Origin: Symbiodinium natans
Lineage: Eukaryota > Sar > Dinophyceae > Suessiales > Symbiodiniaceae
NCBI GenBank assembly: GCA_905221605.1
Contig: CAJNDS010000391.1
Coordinates: 454,930 to 518,929, forward strand
Length of the DNA: 64,000 nt
Direction of reading: 5' to 3'
Shown: positions 41,263-52,153 of the stretch, piece by piece
Numbering within the stretch: position 1 is the first letter of the stretch
How the letters are laid out: every line of letters begins with the position of its first letter
Notes under the pieces: generated by a model
The model's input: only the letters and a program-made list of their open reading frames with translations
Databases searched by the model: none
Told to the model about the DNA's origin: nothing
Made by a program: the position numbers and the translations under genes

Positions 41263-41699
41263 CTCGGAATTTTGTTGCACGTCGTGGGGCGTTTGCCCGT
41301 CGCGGGACATATTTGGACTTCGGGCCTACGAAAGTCCAACTGAAACCGCCTTGCTTGCCAACCCAATTAAAGAGCAAGACATCATGCAGGCTTCAGGGTT
41401 TATGGTTTAGGGCTTAGGGCTACAGGTAGAATCATACTTGCGTGCAATGTTGAGAGAACTCCATCAGCACCTTCTTTGAAGCACGTAAGTTGTGTTCCAG
41501 CCATCGTCGCACCTTCCACGAGGGCGACTCCAAACCAAACCTAAACACTAAACTCAGAACCCTAAACCCTCAGCTCCTCAAAGCAAGGTTTCAGACTGTC
41601 AGCTGCTTGTTGGTGTGTCTCGCGCCGCTCGTCTGTCAGTCATCATGCACGTGTGGCCCTCAAGCATATCAAGGCAGGCGAAGTCTCTTGAAAAAAGGG

Positions 41700-41751
41700 T
41701 TTAGGGTTAGCCGATTAATGGAAGTTGATGCCAAGCATCCCAAAACGACCT
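41700..41751 (+). CDS. Coding-like exon before family A
   Basis: After GGGTTTAGGGTTAG it reads MEVDAKHPKT. It joins in frame to the piece after the family A element if the donor is GA. Confidence 0.35.
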
Positions 41752-42039
41752 ACTACTTGGAGGTTCATGGTACTTAACCAATTATATCTGTACTTAGAAT
41801 CCACTTTATAAGCCCCTTAAGTGCCCTAGAACCTGGTTATAAGTACAGGTATAAGTACAGTTACTATCTACTAAGAACCCCACAAAAATGAAAAACACAT
41901 CAACCATAATCCCCTACTTTACCCTTTTAGGGAAGAATGTTGGTTTTCGCTTTTTTGGGGGTTCTTAAGCAATTGGTAGCAATTCGAACTGTACTGTGCA
42001 GTTATAGTAGGTTGCTAAGTACCATGAGCCTCCAAGTAA
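41752..42039. mobile_element. Family A, long copy
   Basis: Outer ends TACTTGGAGGTTCATGGTAC and GTACCATGAGCCTCCAAGTA. The internal GCCCCTTAAGTGCCCTA motif is shared with 43846 and 47347. Confidence 0.75.
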
Positions 42040-42115
42040 GGGCCACGCTGTTCACCTCGTGCTTGCACTCAATCGGCTGCCTGACCTACGCCCTCAAGCG
42101 CCTTGTCTTTTTTAG
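42040..42115 (+). CDS. Coding exon after family A
   Basis: After AAGTAAGG it reads ATLFTSCLHSIGCLTYALKR. Splicing GA to AG joins it in frame to the previous piece. Unidentified, Cys/Leu-rich. Confidence 0.4.
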
Positions 42116-42303
42116 GGTTTATGGGTCAGGGTTTAAGTTCTGGCTGACTGTTCGCTAGTGTGTGCTTTGATGATTTGTGACGTGTGCTGCTGGCCTTTGT
42201 TTGGCTTCTTTGGGCAAAGATTTGTGGCGATGTGTGTGTGTGTGTGCGCGCGCACGTATGCGTTGGCGCACTTCATTGTACCAAGGATAGGGAGGACCCC
42301 GTC

Positions 42304-42545
42304 CCTAAACCCTAAACCCTAAACCCTAAACCGTTGGATCGACGTCACCCTGCTTTGCGGTTCGGCCAGCTATGCGGGAGCGAAAAAAAAACCGTTGGAT
42401 ATTTCAAGGGTTCAGTGTTTGAGCCCAGAGCGACCGGGATATCTCTTTGCCAACCAGTGGATTGAAGAATTGTCACATGCATCTTCGGCTCCAGTGGACC
42501 CTAAACCCAAAACCCTAAACCCTAAACCCTAAACCCTAAACCCTC
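42304..42545 (-). repeat. Telomere-like tracts with an inserted cassette
   Basis: CCCTAAA at 42304-42333 and 42499-42545. Between them, AACCGTTGGAT (42331-42341) and its repeat (ending about 42402) flank a segment of about 45 bases containing GCCAGCTATGCGGGAGCG and an A-run. Confidence 0.85.
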
Positions 42546-43070
42546 AGTTGGGCCAAGGGACCTGTGACCATGCTTGCCATTACAGTGGGGCAATGTCTTT
42601 GCCAGTCATGCGGAATTCTTGCTGCTGCCTCGCATCATCTCAACAAGACCTTGTGGAATAGTATGCTATCGTCCCATCTTTGCAATCTTCGACGACATGT
42701 TGATGACTTCTGACTTATGTCCATTTGTAGACTCGATCTTCTTGATTGGTTCTTCAGCCAACTAGCAACTTCGTCGCGCTATTCAGGCTCACACGTCAAC
42801 ATCTGATAATTTCTTGGTTTTACGACTCCTCTGCGCAGCAGTGGGCATTACGAAAAAAACAACTGGAATCCCGTGTGTTGAGTGTGATGGCTCCAGAGGA
42901 ACACTTTTGCAACGCACCTGCGCCTTGGGGAAACGGGGCCGGTTGCACTGTTTTCCCAACCAGCTTCGACCGGGCATGAGTGTGCGTGCGTGAAGGTTTC
43001 GTGTCGGAGATTACAAAGTCGAGCAGACGACGGCTGTAGCCCAGTTCAGCTGAAAGGCGATCTCTAACTT

Positions 43071-43101
43071 AAACCCTATAAACCCTAAACCCTAAACCCT
43101 T
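43071..43101 (-). repeat. Internal telomere-like tract
   Basis: CCCTATAAA then CCCTAAA units. Confidence 0.85.
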
Positions 43102-43666
43102 GCAGAGTGTGTATGCATCAAGACAGGGAGGTTCGGACCGACAAATTCTTGACTATGGGGACCGAAAGGAGGAATGCAGAAGAAGTAGCTTCAGTTTAGG
43201 ATCTAGGGTTTTGCATTTACAAGTTTAGGGAGGAAAACGCTGCCATTGTTGGTTTGTTTGGGCCCCTTTTTTGTGGCTACATGGCACCCTAAGCCCTAAT
43301 GTTGACTTCACATTAGGAATTCCCGCCGCAATTATAAAATCCAGCTGCCAGAACACAATAATGTAGCCCGCCACAATTATAAAATCCAGCCCGGAATATT
43401 CTTCTAAAAGTGATCCCCCAGAAGCTCGCAGTAGAGGCTCACTTAGCCCACTGTGGTGGCACCGGGACAGCTAGACCTACCAGGATTTAGGCGGATATTA
43501 TTGAGGAGGCCCTGGCCGGAGAGATTGATCAATGAAGGGGGGGGGGGGTTATTAATGCGAAGTCAACATTAAACCCTAAACCCTAAAGCCCACATCTGTG
43601 ACCGAGGCAGGATCTACCTCTCATGACGTGCATTCTTGCCCCTTCGGCCACCTACCTGTTCAATAC

Positions 43667-43726
43667 GGGTTTAGGGTTTAGGGTTTAGGGTTTAGGATTT
43701 AGGGTTTAGGGTTTAGGGTTTAGGGA
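43667..43726 (+). repeat. Internal telomere-like tract
   Basis: Eight TTTAGGG units, one TTTAGGA. Confidence 0.95.
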
Positions 43727-43845
43727 CCACACTCGTCGTTTGGGAGCAGAGAGTTCATGGGCAGGCAGAGGGCACTACTGCGCAAGATCTCGAAAGTTGA
43801 AGACACGAAGAATAGCCTGCCTACACCGGCAGCCATGTAGTGACA

Positions 43846-43964
43846 GCTCATGGTACTTTAAACTAATTGTATCTGTACTTCTAACCCACCTTGTAAGCCC
43901 CTTAAGTGCCCTAATATTAGTACAGTTCAAAGTACAGTTATGATTGGTTAATAAGTATATTCAG
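43846..43964. mobile_element. Family A copy, probable intron
   Basis: Carries CTCATGGTACTT, GCCCCTTAAGTGCCC and GGTTAATAAGTAT, and ends TATTCAG before a coding exon. Confidence 0.55.
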
Positions 43965-44050
43965 ATGAGCTCAAGGTTGTCTCGCGGATGAGGATTCTGG
44001 TTGTGGAATCCTGGAAGAAGAGCACCCCAGATATCCCAAACAGCACCGAT
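43965..44050 (+). CDS. Exon of an unidentified gene
   Basis: Reads ELKVVSRMRILVVESWKKST, then PDIPNSTD, up to a family B element. Confidence 0.5.
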
Positions 44051-44170
44051 GGGGATGTTCCCCGTCATGCGCACAGTCCTGTCTATGGGGATTAGAATAG
44101 GGGTACTATAATCCCTAGTGAGGACTGTTAGTATAACGGGGGAACATCCTAAACATCCCCCGAAACCAAG
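44050..44170. mobile_element. Family B copy, probable intron
   Basis: GGGGATGTTCCCCGTCATGC to TAACGGGGGAACATCCTAAA, then ACCAAG. Phase across it was not resolved. Confidence 0.7.
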
Positions 44171-44262
44171 CCTTGGCTACCCCACTGAGGCAATGAGCTA
44201 CGTGACGACGCTGGTCGTGCGAAGCTGGAGCAAGGACGATCAGCCACGTGCTTGCAATGTGA
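44171..44262 (+). CDS. Exon of an unidentified gene
   Basis: Reads LGYPTEAMSYVTTLVVRSWS, then KDDQPRACNVKI, up to a family D element. Confidence 0.55.
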
Positions 44263-44447
44263 AAATTGGGGATCCCCAAATGTGATCCCCAAATGATATA
44301 TAGGATCCCCTTATAGTAACGATAACAGGGACCCCCGAGAAAGATCACACATATAGTAGGCTCCCTTTATAGTAAGGACCCCAACAAGGTACCCCTAGAT
44401 GCGGACACCCCCATGTCGGTGCTTCTTTGTTCTCTTTGCAACATCAG
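44262..44447. mobile_element. Family D copy within an intron
   Basis: GGGGATCCCCAAATGTGATC to GGTACCCCTAGATGCGG, followed by a pyrimidine-rich tail and CATCAG. Confidence 0.6.
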
Positions 44448-44521
44448 ACGAGACACTGGAGCTTTGTTTTGCCCGAGCTATGTTGAACGCAATCCGCCTG
44501 ACAGCGGTGTTGCTGCACCAG
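44448..44521 (+). CDS. Exon of an unidentified gene
   Basis: Reads DETLELCFARAMLNAIRLTA, then VLLHQ, and ends before GTGCGTGA, an excellent donor. Confidence 0.55.
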
Positions 44522-45240
44522 GTGCGTGATCTCTACCCTGGGCTTTGCAGTGCCGTCTCTCCCTGTGGCAGAGGTGTGTGTGTGTGTGTGTGTGTTTGTG
44601 TGTAGTTGCTGGTCTATTCGATCGCGGTGGCGAATCGATCTTTGCTAGTGCTACTTCACAGCTTCTTGCGGCATCAGGGCATGGTGAGATTTGAAGCCTA
44701 GGGGTGAGCTTAGAATGACCATTTTCGACATAGTGACATGGTAGGACATGGCATGGTGTTACTGTTCTCGCACCCTTCAGACAGAGGACGTCGTAACCGT
44801 GCCCTGGATTCAGCCTGCTGGTATATGCTGGTATGCAATATGCCTGGGGTTCTACGAACAATGGGGTGGGGAGGGGGGCTTGGACATGTGTTCTTCGACT
44901 CGCATGACAAAGTTACATTCTTGCGCTTTCATTGGTTGTTTTCTTACAGCATGTATAACGTCGGCAGGTGTTAGACCCGACACGACCCGACTTTTCGCGA
45001 CCCGAAAGCTCTGAATCAGGCGGGCATTCTGCAAGCGCTCTTCCTGCTCACGCTGTCCCACGCGCTCTGGCGTGTGCGGTTTGCTGTGTTTCGATTTGCC
45101 TGGTTCCAACCTTTGGGGGCTCTTTCCCAGCGCTAAGCAATGCATTCTGGAAGCTCAGAAGGCTGCTGCTCTCCAATCAGGACTCTGGGGGCCTCACTTC
45201 ATGCCAAGCCCTAAACCCTAAACGTCCAGATATGCGGGTA

Positions 45241-45284
45241 CACCCTAAACCCTAAACCCTAAACCCTAAACCCTAAACCCTATT
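45241..45284 (-). repeat. Internal telomere-like tract
   Basis: Six CCCTAAA units. Confidence 0.95.
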
Positions 45285-45433
45285 GAACAAAGATGCAACT
45301 TCTAAGGTGCACCCTGTCATCATGTGCATGGCCGCCGCTTGCTGTGTGGGCTTCCTCGAGTTGATCACAGGCGCCTGGCACGGAGTCTGATCTTCCGTCC
45401 CAGGCCCTAAACCTGCCAGACGTCGAATACTTT

Positions 45434-45470
45434 TAGGGTTGAGGGTTTAGGGTTTAGGGTTTAGGGTTTG
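45434..45470 (+). repeat. Internal telomere-like tract
   Basis: Five units. Confidence 0.9.
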
Positions 45471-45487
45471 GGGTTATAAAGCCTAAA

Positions 45488-45501
45488 CCAAATGGCTCAA
45501 G
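45488..45501 (+). other. Possible spliced-leader relict
   Basis: CCAAATGGCTCAAG follows CCTAAA. It matches the relict leader in its last nine bases but is altered in the T-run. Weak. Confidence 0.3.
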
Positions 45502-45639
45502 GCCGCTAGTTTGGCCCTTGTTTGGATATATTTGGCAGACAGGCGCATTCTTACAGACATTTTTGGCTCGACAGATACGTATTCATGACCGCACATAGAT
45601 GCAAAAGCTGGATTTGTGGCAATCACCGGGGCCGATGTC

Positions 45640-46440
45640 AGGAATTATTTCTGTGATTTACGTGTTTTTTTGTGCTTGGCATGTGTGAAAAATCTGTACC
45701 TGTGCCTGCATGGGTTACGAATCTGTGAAACATCGGCGAAAAATGTGAAAAATCTGTGACAAGTCCCTTCTCCCCTCCCATCTCCCCTCCCCTCTCACCT
45801 GTGCCGACTCCCCCACCCCCTCCCCGCACCCTCCCTAAAAGAGAGCAGGTCACAAGCAAAAACAAAAAACAAACAAAAAATGCACAGATTTATCACAGAG
45901 TCAATTGTGGCCACCTAGTCATTCGCAGATAAATCACAGATGCAAAAAAAACAGAAATCCAGTCTTTACCACGAAATCCAGGTTACAAACAAAATCATCC
46001 TCTGGTGTTGTCCTCCCTCATTATCCTGTCTGCTTCATCATCCTAACATCATACTCTTTCTTGCGCGCGAAACATCCTCTGGCATTGTTGTCCCTACTTT
46101 TCCTCTCCGCTTTTCCTCTCCACCATATCCTAAAATCATCCCCTTTTTAGATTTTTTCCCTCGAATCATCCTCGGGCATGTCCCGCCGCTTTTTGCGTTC
46201 GCTTCATCATCCAAGTCACCCTGTCCCTTTTCCTGAAATCTTCCTCTGTCAATATCCGCCCTGCGTCTTATGTCCGCTTCATCATCCTAAGATCATCTTG
46301 TCTCGTTGTTCCTCAAACCTTCCCAAGGTATTTTCCGCTCCCCCTAATTTCTGCTTCATCATCCTAAATCATCCTATTTTCTTGGAGGAGATAGAGGATA
46401 GTTTTGAATAATTTGGAGGATGATTGTTAGGGAGATTGGG
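45640..46440. repeat. Pyrimidine-rich degenerate repeat (TCATCATCCTAAAATCATCC)
   Basis: Irregular CATCATCC and TTTTCCTC motifs with GTGAAAAATCTGTG upstream. Open frames here are composition-driven. Confidence 0.65.
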
Positions 46441-46496
46441 AGGCATGTGGAGTGAGGAGTTTTGGGAGAGAACCCGCAGGATGAGCCTGGGAAGAT

Positions 46497-46511
46497 CTTG
46501 AGCCAAAATTG
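46497..46511 (-). other. Possible spliced-leader relict, minus strand
   Basis: The minus strand reads CAATTTTGGCTCAAG, one base different from the 15-nt relict. Confidence 0.4.
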
Positions 46512-46531
46512 TAAACTTACCGAAAGCCCAA

Positions 46532-46631
46532 TGTTTGGCGCCAGAGCAACTCAGAAAGCTCTACGCGCTGCGGGCGCGTGCCGTTGGTGAGTCGCGGGTG
46601 GGCAGCAGCAAAGATGTCACGATGAGCAACA
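46532..46631 (+). CDS. Coding-like exon
   Basis: Reads APEQLRKLYALRARAVGESR, then VGSSKDVTMSNR, and ends at GTGTGAAC. Unidentified. Confidence 0.35.
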
Positions 46632-46830
46632 GGTGTGAACTTGGCTTTCTTCTGGCTGGCTCGGACTTTAACTTTTTGGGTTTCTGTAGAAAATACAATA
46701 AGGAGCCTAAAAGTTAAACTTTTAGGAGGGGTTCAGAAGTCAGCCAAGTGAAAGTAGCACAGTGAGCTGAGAAGAAGAGATCGCCTGACTCCTGAGTTTG
46801 TGTTCGTTGGACTTGTAGCTTAGCTTTCGT

Positions 46831-46914
46831 TGGCGTTTAGGGTTTAGGGTTTAGGGTTTAGGGTTGAGGGTTGAGGGTTGAGGGTTCAGGGTTTAGGGTT
46901 TAGGGTTTAGGGTT
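46831..46914 (+). repeat. Internal telomere-like tract
   Basis: TTTAGGG, TTGAGGG and TTCAGGG units. Confidence 0.95.
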
Positions 46915-47027
46915 TTGTTGGAGTGGCTCTGGTGAGGTAGTCAGGTGACCTAGTAGGGTTTTTCTGCTGAGTTATCGCACGCCTTGACGTTTTGCCCAGC
47001 ACGTTCCCTGCATTGTGTCCGAGAGGT

Positions 47028-47066
47028 CAGTGAGGCAGGTGGCAAACAAAAACCCTAAACCCTCAG
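47028..47066 (-). repeat. Cassette plus telomere-like units
   Basis: GTGAGGCAGGTGGCAAACAAA, then CCCTAAACCCT. Confidence 0.8.
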
Positions 47067-47346
47067 CCACAAGAATTTCCAGGCCCAAACTGCTGTAAAC
47101 AGACAGAAGCCCCCAAACGTCCCACAAAGCACAAGAAGCACCTTTGGGATTCCGGCCCCTTTCTCCTGGCATGAGCCCCTATTTATTTATTGATATGATA
47201 TATATATATATATGTAGTCTTAGAGGCTTAGATGCCAACCATGAACCACCCCAACCAAAGAGAGGTATCGTCCCGCAGACGTTGGATGTATATCCGATCG
47301 GATTGGAGGGGTCTCCTGGCTGCTTCTTGACATCTTGTTGCAATGG

Positions 47347-47575
47347 CCTCTACTTGGAGGTTCATGGTACTTACTAACCAGCTATAAGTGTTTTGAGAAC
47401 TGTACTTCTCACCATATTCTAGGGCACTCAAGGGGCTTATAAGGTGGGTGAAAAGTAGAGTTACAAGTGTTTTGATATCTGTACTTCTCACCATATTATA
47501 GGGCGCTTAAGGGGCTTGTAAGGTGGGTTATAAGTAGAGTTATAGTTGGTTAATAAGTATCATGAACCTCCAAGT
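47347..47575. mobile_element. Family A, complete copy with internal tandem duplication
   Basis: TACTTGGAGGTTCATGGTAC to GTATCATGAACCTCCAAGTG. ACTGTACTTCTCACCATATT occurs twice inside. Confidence 0.8.
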
Positions 47576-47618
47576 GGGGGTTCACGAGAATCGCCCTGCG
47601 CTCCTGGGCCCAAATCAA

Positions 47619-47970
47619 GGGGGTTTAGGGTTTAGGGTTTTAGGGTTTAGGGTTTAGGGTTTAGGGTTTAGCGTTTAGGGTAAGAGCATCGTGTCGAAAT
47701 CAGAGTCGAGAGCGACGATCGCCTTGAGCCTTGTGCAGAGCATACTAGACACAGAAAACACGGCCCCGCCACTTTCAGCTGCAGTACAGTGCAACTACCG
47801 CACACGCCCACGCACGCGCACGCGCACACAGACAGACGGACAGAGAGTCAAGATTTTGCAAGGCGTGTAGTAGCAGGCCGAGTGCGGCAGCCATGCATGA
47901 GGGAGTAGGGTTTCAGACAGGATAGACAGTACCCTAAACTCTAAACCCTAACCCCTAAACCCTAAACCCG
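47619..47970. repeat. Telomere-like tracts, both orientations
   Basis: TTTAGGG at 47619-47680 and CCCTAAA-type at 47932-47970. Confidence 0.9.
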
Positions 47971-48266
47971 GACCTACAGCCGCTTTTTCTCGACTCGGCA
48001 GTTAGACTTTTCTTTTCGCGAGGATTTTCCCGGAAGCTTTTGTGGCGCACCGGGAAATTGTAAACCTTCGGGTTGTCATGAATCTTGTTAACGGCGTCTC
48101 TTCGGCCCAAAGATGAGTGAGGTTTGTGGTTGGCACAGTTGTGCTGCTGATCACCTATTCCTGGGAATTCGCCTCGGTGGTTCGCAACATCTGGGCTGCT
48201 GTGGAGAGAAGCCAGGCAAACGCGCTTAGCTTGGAGCGCCTTCGTAACGACGCTGACATGAACCAA
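47971..48266 (-). CDS. Minus-strand coding-like frame
   Basis: Contains NKIHDNPKVYNFPVRHKSFR and REKKSLTAESRKSG and ends at GTCCGGGTTTAGGG. Unidentified. Confidence 0.28.
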
Positions 48267-48519
48267 TAAGCTGTTGTCTTCCGAGATGGTCAGGGATTAG
48301 GGGGGGGAGGGGGGCGGTGGCACACTGAAGGGAGAGCATAGGGCATGAGTTGGAAACTAGTGAGCTTGATGCTATCGGGCTCCTGACGAACTTTGGGCTA
48401 GTTTTGAAGTAAGTTGTTCGGCTTGACAACGTGCTAAGCTGAGCCCGATAGCTTGCAAACCCCAAGCCTTGAACGATCGTGTACAATGCACGGACCATAG
48501 GACAGCAGTGTCTTAATCC

Positions 48520-48593
48520 CCTAAACCCTAAACCCTAAACCCTAAACCCTAAACCCTAAACCCTAAACCCTAAACCCTAAACCCTAAACCGAT
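48520..48593 (-). repeat. Internal telomere-like tract, ten perfect units
   Basis: Ten CCCTAAA units. On the minus strand it directly follows a coding piece and supplies GT. Confidence 0.95.
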
Positions 48594-48788
48594 TGAGTAG
48601 CCTTGCCCATGCTGAGTCCTTTGTTCAGCTCCCCGGGTGGCATCAAAAAAGCCCTGGAATAACATATCCCTCAACTTGAAACCAAGATTCGTAAAGGGAA
48701 TTGCAACACATGGCAATATCCTACTTCCTGTAGGTCCTTGAAGAAACAGAAGCCACCTATATAGTTCCATGAAGACCCACAAGTCCAT
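48594..48788 (-). CDS. Minus-strand coding exon ending at a telomere tract
   Basis: ATG start; reads LWVFMELYRWLLFLQGPTGS and FTNLGFKLRDMLFQGFFDAT, and ends ACTCAATCG before GTTTAGGG on that strand. Unidentified. Confidence 0.42.
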
Positions 48789-48894
48789 TTGAGGCAGAAG
48801 AAGAAGCCGTCAATGGTTTGAGGGCTTCTAGGGCTGATTATGTTTGGGGTTTCTGGGGCTTTCGTTATGCTTGACTTCGGGACCCTACACCCTG

Positions 48895-49130
48895 AACCCT
48901 AAACCCTAAACTCGAAACCCTAAACCCTATCTCTGAGGACAACCAGGACAGATCCTCCATGCAGCTGGTGGAGTTCTCGGCCTCCCAGGCCCCGCGCGCG
49001 CTGCCCATGCCGGCAAGGAGTCTCCGGGCCATCGCCGAGCTTTGGCCTTATAGGGTTAGGGTTTAGGGCTTAGGGCTTAGGGCTTAGGGCTTAGGGCTTA
49101 GGGTTCAGGGCTTAGGGTTTAGGGTTAGGA
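48895..49130. repeat. Telomere-like tracts, both orientations
   Basis: CCCTAAA at 48895-48929. TTTAGGG with GCTTAGGG variants at 49050-49130. Confidence 0.9.
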
Positions 49131-49291
49131 TGTTTCGCCAGGTGTTGAAGGTTGCAAGGACTACGGCTTCTAGGATGTAGGATGCTTTTGGGTTGCTGGG
49201 GGTTGAGCCCAAAGCACCGCAGAACCTTAAGAGCCGTGCCATTGCTTCAGGCATACAACCCCTATATGTGTGCATATATATATATATATAT

Positions 49292-50150
49292 ATGGTTCAG
49301 CGTCGAGCGTCCTGGGCCCCCCCCCCCCCCCCCATGGTATCCCCCCCCCCCCAAGTCTACTCTACGGTCCCTAAACCCTAAACCCTAAACCCTAAACCCT
49401 AAACCCTAAACCCTAAACCCTAAAACCTAAACCCTAACCCTAAACCCTAAACCTGAAGTCTTAAACCTTAAACCCTAAACCCTAAAACCCTGAACCCTAA
49501 ACCCTAACCCTAAAACCAACCCCCCAACCACACCACAGGGGGGGGGTATCATCTTAGTACCCCATCCGCGGGGAAAACCCTAAACCCTAAACCCTAAACC
49601 CTAAACCCTAAACCCTAAACCCTAAAACCCTAAAAAACCCTAAACCCTAAACCACACCACAGGGGGGGGGGGGGTGGGGGGGGGGGGGGGGGTAGGGGGG
49701 GGTAGGGGGGGTGGGCAGCGTCGAGCGTCCTGGGGCCCCCTCCCCCCCCCCCCCCCATGGTATCCCCCCCCCCCCCAAGCCTACTCTACGGTCCCTAAAC
49801 CCTAGACCCTAAACCCAAAATTTTAAAACCTAAACCCTAACCCTAAACCCTAAACCTTAAGTCTTAAACCTTAAACCCTAAACCCTAAAACCTTGAACCC
49901 TAAACCCTAACCCTAAAACCAACCCCCAACCACACCACAGGGGGGGGGGGGGGATCATCTTAGTACCCCATCCGCGGGGAAAACCCTGAACCCTAAACCC
50001 TAAACCCTAAACCCTAAACCCTAAAACCCTAAACCGTAAACCCTAAACCCTAAACCCTAAAACCCTAAAACCCTAAAACCCTAAAACCCTAAAACCCTAA
50101 ACCCTAAACCCTAAACCCTAAACCCTAAAACCCTAAAACCAACCCCCAAC
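49292..50150 (-). repeat. Tandem duplication of an about 425-base telomere-rich unit
   Basis: Each copy runs CAGCGTCGAGCGTCCTGGG, C-run, CATGGTATC, C-run, CTACTCTACGGTCCC, about 130 bases of CCCTAAA variants, AACCACACCACAGGGG and CATCCGCGGGG. The first starts near 49292, the second near 49716, with a partial third end near 50140. These are the densest telomere-type repeats of the window. Confidence 0.9.
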
Positions 50151-50174
50151 CACACCACAGGGGGGGGGGGGGGT

Positions 50175-50180
<6 letters not shown>

Positions 50181-50243
<63 letters not shown>
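50181..50243. repeat. 63-base poly-G run
   Basis: Uninterrupted G between CCATT and CCCGCCGGGG. Length may be affected by sequencing. Confidence 0.85.
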
Positions 50244-50246
<3 letters not shown>

Positions 50247-50261
50247 GCCGGGGCTGAATCA

Positions 50262-51915
50262 TATATATGGTCCCCCCCCCCCCCCCAATGGACCAACCTC
50301 GATATGTGAAAGCTCCTGTAGGCACTGTCTGCTCTGATGTGTTCCCGGGCTTAGGTCTTTGGTACGTGTCATTAAATCGTTTCGCCTTGTGTTTGTACTT
50401 CTCGTGTTTCTTTTGCACATCTTTTGGTTCTTTTTGCACTTTTGCACTTGTCTTTGCTCTTTTGTACTTTTGCACTTTTGCACTTTTTTGGTTCTTTGCA
50501 CTTTTGCATTGTTTTCATATACTGTGTGCTTTTCAATGCTTGCACTTTTGCACTTGTTTTTGTTTTTTTGCACTTTGGCACTTGTTGTTTTTTCTTGCAC
50601 TTTTGCACTCTTTTGGCTTTTTGCACACTTGCATTCGTTTCATACACTGTGTTCTTTTCTATGCTTGTCTTATGCATAGAAAGTCCAAAAATCAAAAACA
50701 TCAAAGAATATAAATACCAAAAATCCAAAGATCCAAAAATCCAAACATCCAAACTTGCTCGGACAATGTCTCCGGAAAGTTTGGGTTTTTGGATTTTTGG
50801 GTTTTGTTGATTTTGCACATTCGAGGTGGGCCCATACGCATTCTCCATTTTTGGCGGTTTATAAGAGGGCGGCCATTCAAACGTGTATTTTATATACCCT
50901 TGTCAGAATTTCAATTCCGTCCTAACTACTCGAAACATGTGAGTTCAAATCCTCAGTAGCCTTCTCAAAGAGCCAAAAAGATGTTGAAATTTCCTGCTCA
51001 AAAAGCGAATCGAAGCGTTCAACAAAGTAACAGGGCTTAGTTTCCTCAACAGTATAGGTACTATCCCAGAATGCTTCTTTTTAAACAAATGATTTTTCAG
51101 CGTCTTTCGAATGCAAAAATTAGATATTGGCAAATTTAGGCGTTCTCTGTTAAAGCCTCCTTAACGAAGGCCTGTGCATAACAGTTTTTCTCAGTGATTT
51201 GAATAAGTAAAACTTTACATGGTCCTCATATACAAACAGTATATTCAAAATACTGTTGAATATGCTATTTAGTATCCTGTGAATTTCGTGTTCACGTTTC
51301 GAGTAGTTCGGACGCAATTGAAATTCTGATACAGGTACATTTGCATGGTCGCCTTCTTTCAGTCAAAAAATCGAAGGCGAAAAATCGTCAAAATCCAAAA
51401 TTTCCGGACACTGTCCGAGCAAGTTTGGGTTTTTGGATCTTTGGTTTTTTAGTTTTTTGGATTTTCTATGCATAAGACAAGCATAGAAAAGAACACAGTG
51501 TATGAAAAGAATGCAAGAGTGCAAAAAAGCAAAAAAAATGCAAAAGTGCAACAAAAGTGCAAAAAATATGGAAGAACAATGTAAAAAATGCACAAACACA
51601 CAAAAAGCGCAAGAATGCGAAACACTCATCAAAATCCAAAAATCCAAACTTGCTCGGACAATGCATAAGACAAGCATAGAAATGAACACAGTATATGAAA
51701 ACAATGAAAGCAAAACCAATGCAAAAGTGCAAACAGCAAAAACAAGTGCGAAAGTGCAGAAACAAACACAAGAAAAGTGCAAACAATGCACAACAACACA
51801 AAAAGCGCAAGATATAAGGCAAAACGCGCATACAATACAACGCACGACAAAAACATCCTGTCCTTTGCATTTCGCGGTTGGTCCATTGGGGGGGGGGGGG
51901 TGGGGGGGAGCCATT
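50262..51915. mobile_element. Fold-back element, about 1.65 kb
   Basis: Left end ATATATATGGTCC, C-run, AATGGACCAACC. Right end GGTTGGTCCATT, G-run, GCCATTATATGTATATA. Inside the arms, GCACTTTTGCACTT repeats (50440-50640) mirror AAGTGCAAAAGTGC repeats (51495-51790), and CCAAACTTGCTCGGACAATG occurs in both arms. No protein is encoded; the long frames are repeat artefacts. Confidence 0.75.
50821..51390. other. Unique spacer of the fold-back element
   Basis: AT-rich DNA with a shorter inverted pair (CAGAATTTCAATTCCGTCCT near 50904 and its complement near 51308). No gene seen. Confidence 0.5.
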
Positions 51916-52118
51916 ATATGTATATATACATATATGCCTTACATAATCTTTATATACCTAAGTAGCCCCGAAATTACCCCCAAAAAACCCCTAAGGCCCC
52001 TCATAAGGGTCCCTCCTTTAGTTCCCTTGACTTGCTGAGGAAGAGCTTCGGATCCCCGTCCTGGCATCAGATGGGGCGCCGCCATCAGATGAGGCGCCGC
52101 CGGTTCCAAAACGAGCTT

Positions 52119-52153
52119 AGGATTTAGGGTTTAGGGTTTAGGGTTTAGGGTTG
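52119..52153 (+). repeat. Internal telomere-like tract
   Basis: Five TTTAGGG units. Confidence 0.95.

Noticed and set aside
50258-51914. Long open frames rich in Phe, Leu, Cys or Lys
   Set aside because: Translations of the TTTTGCAC array and its inverted copy.
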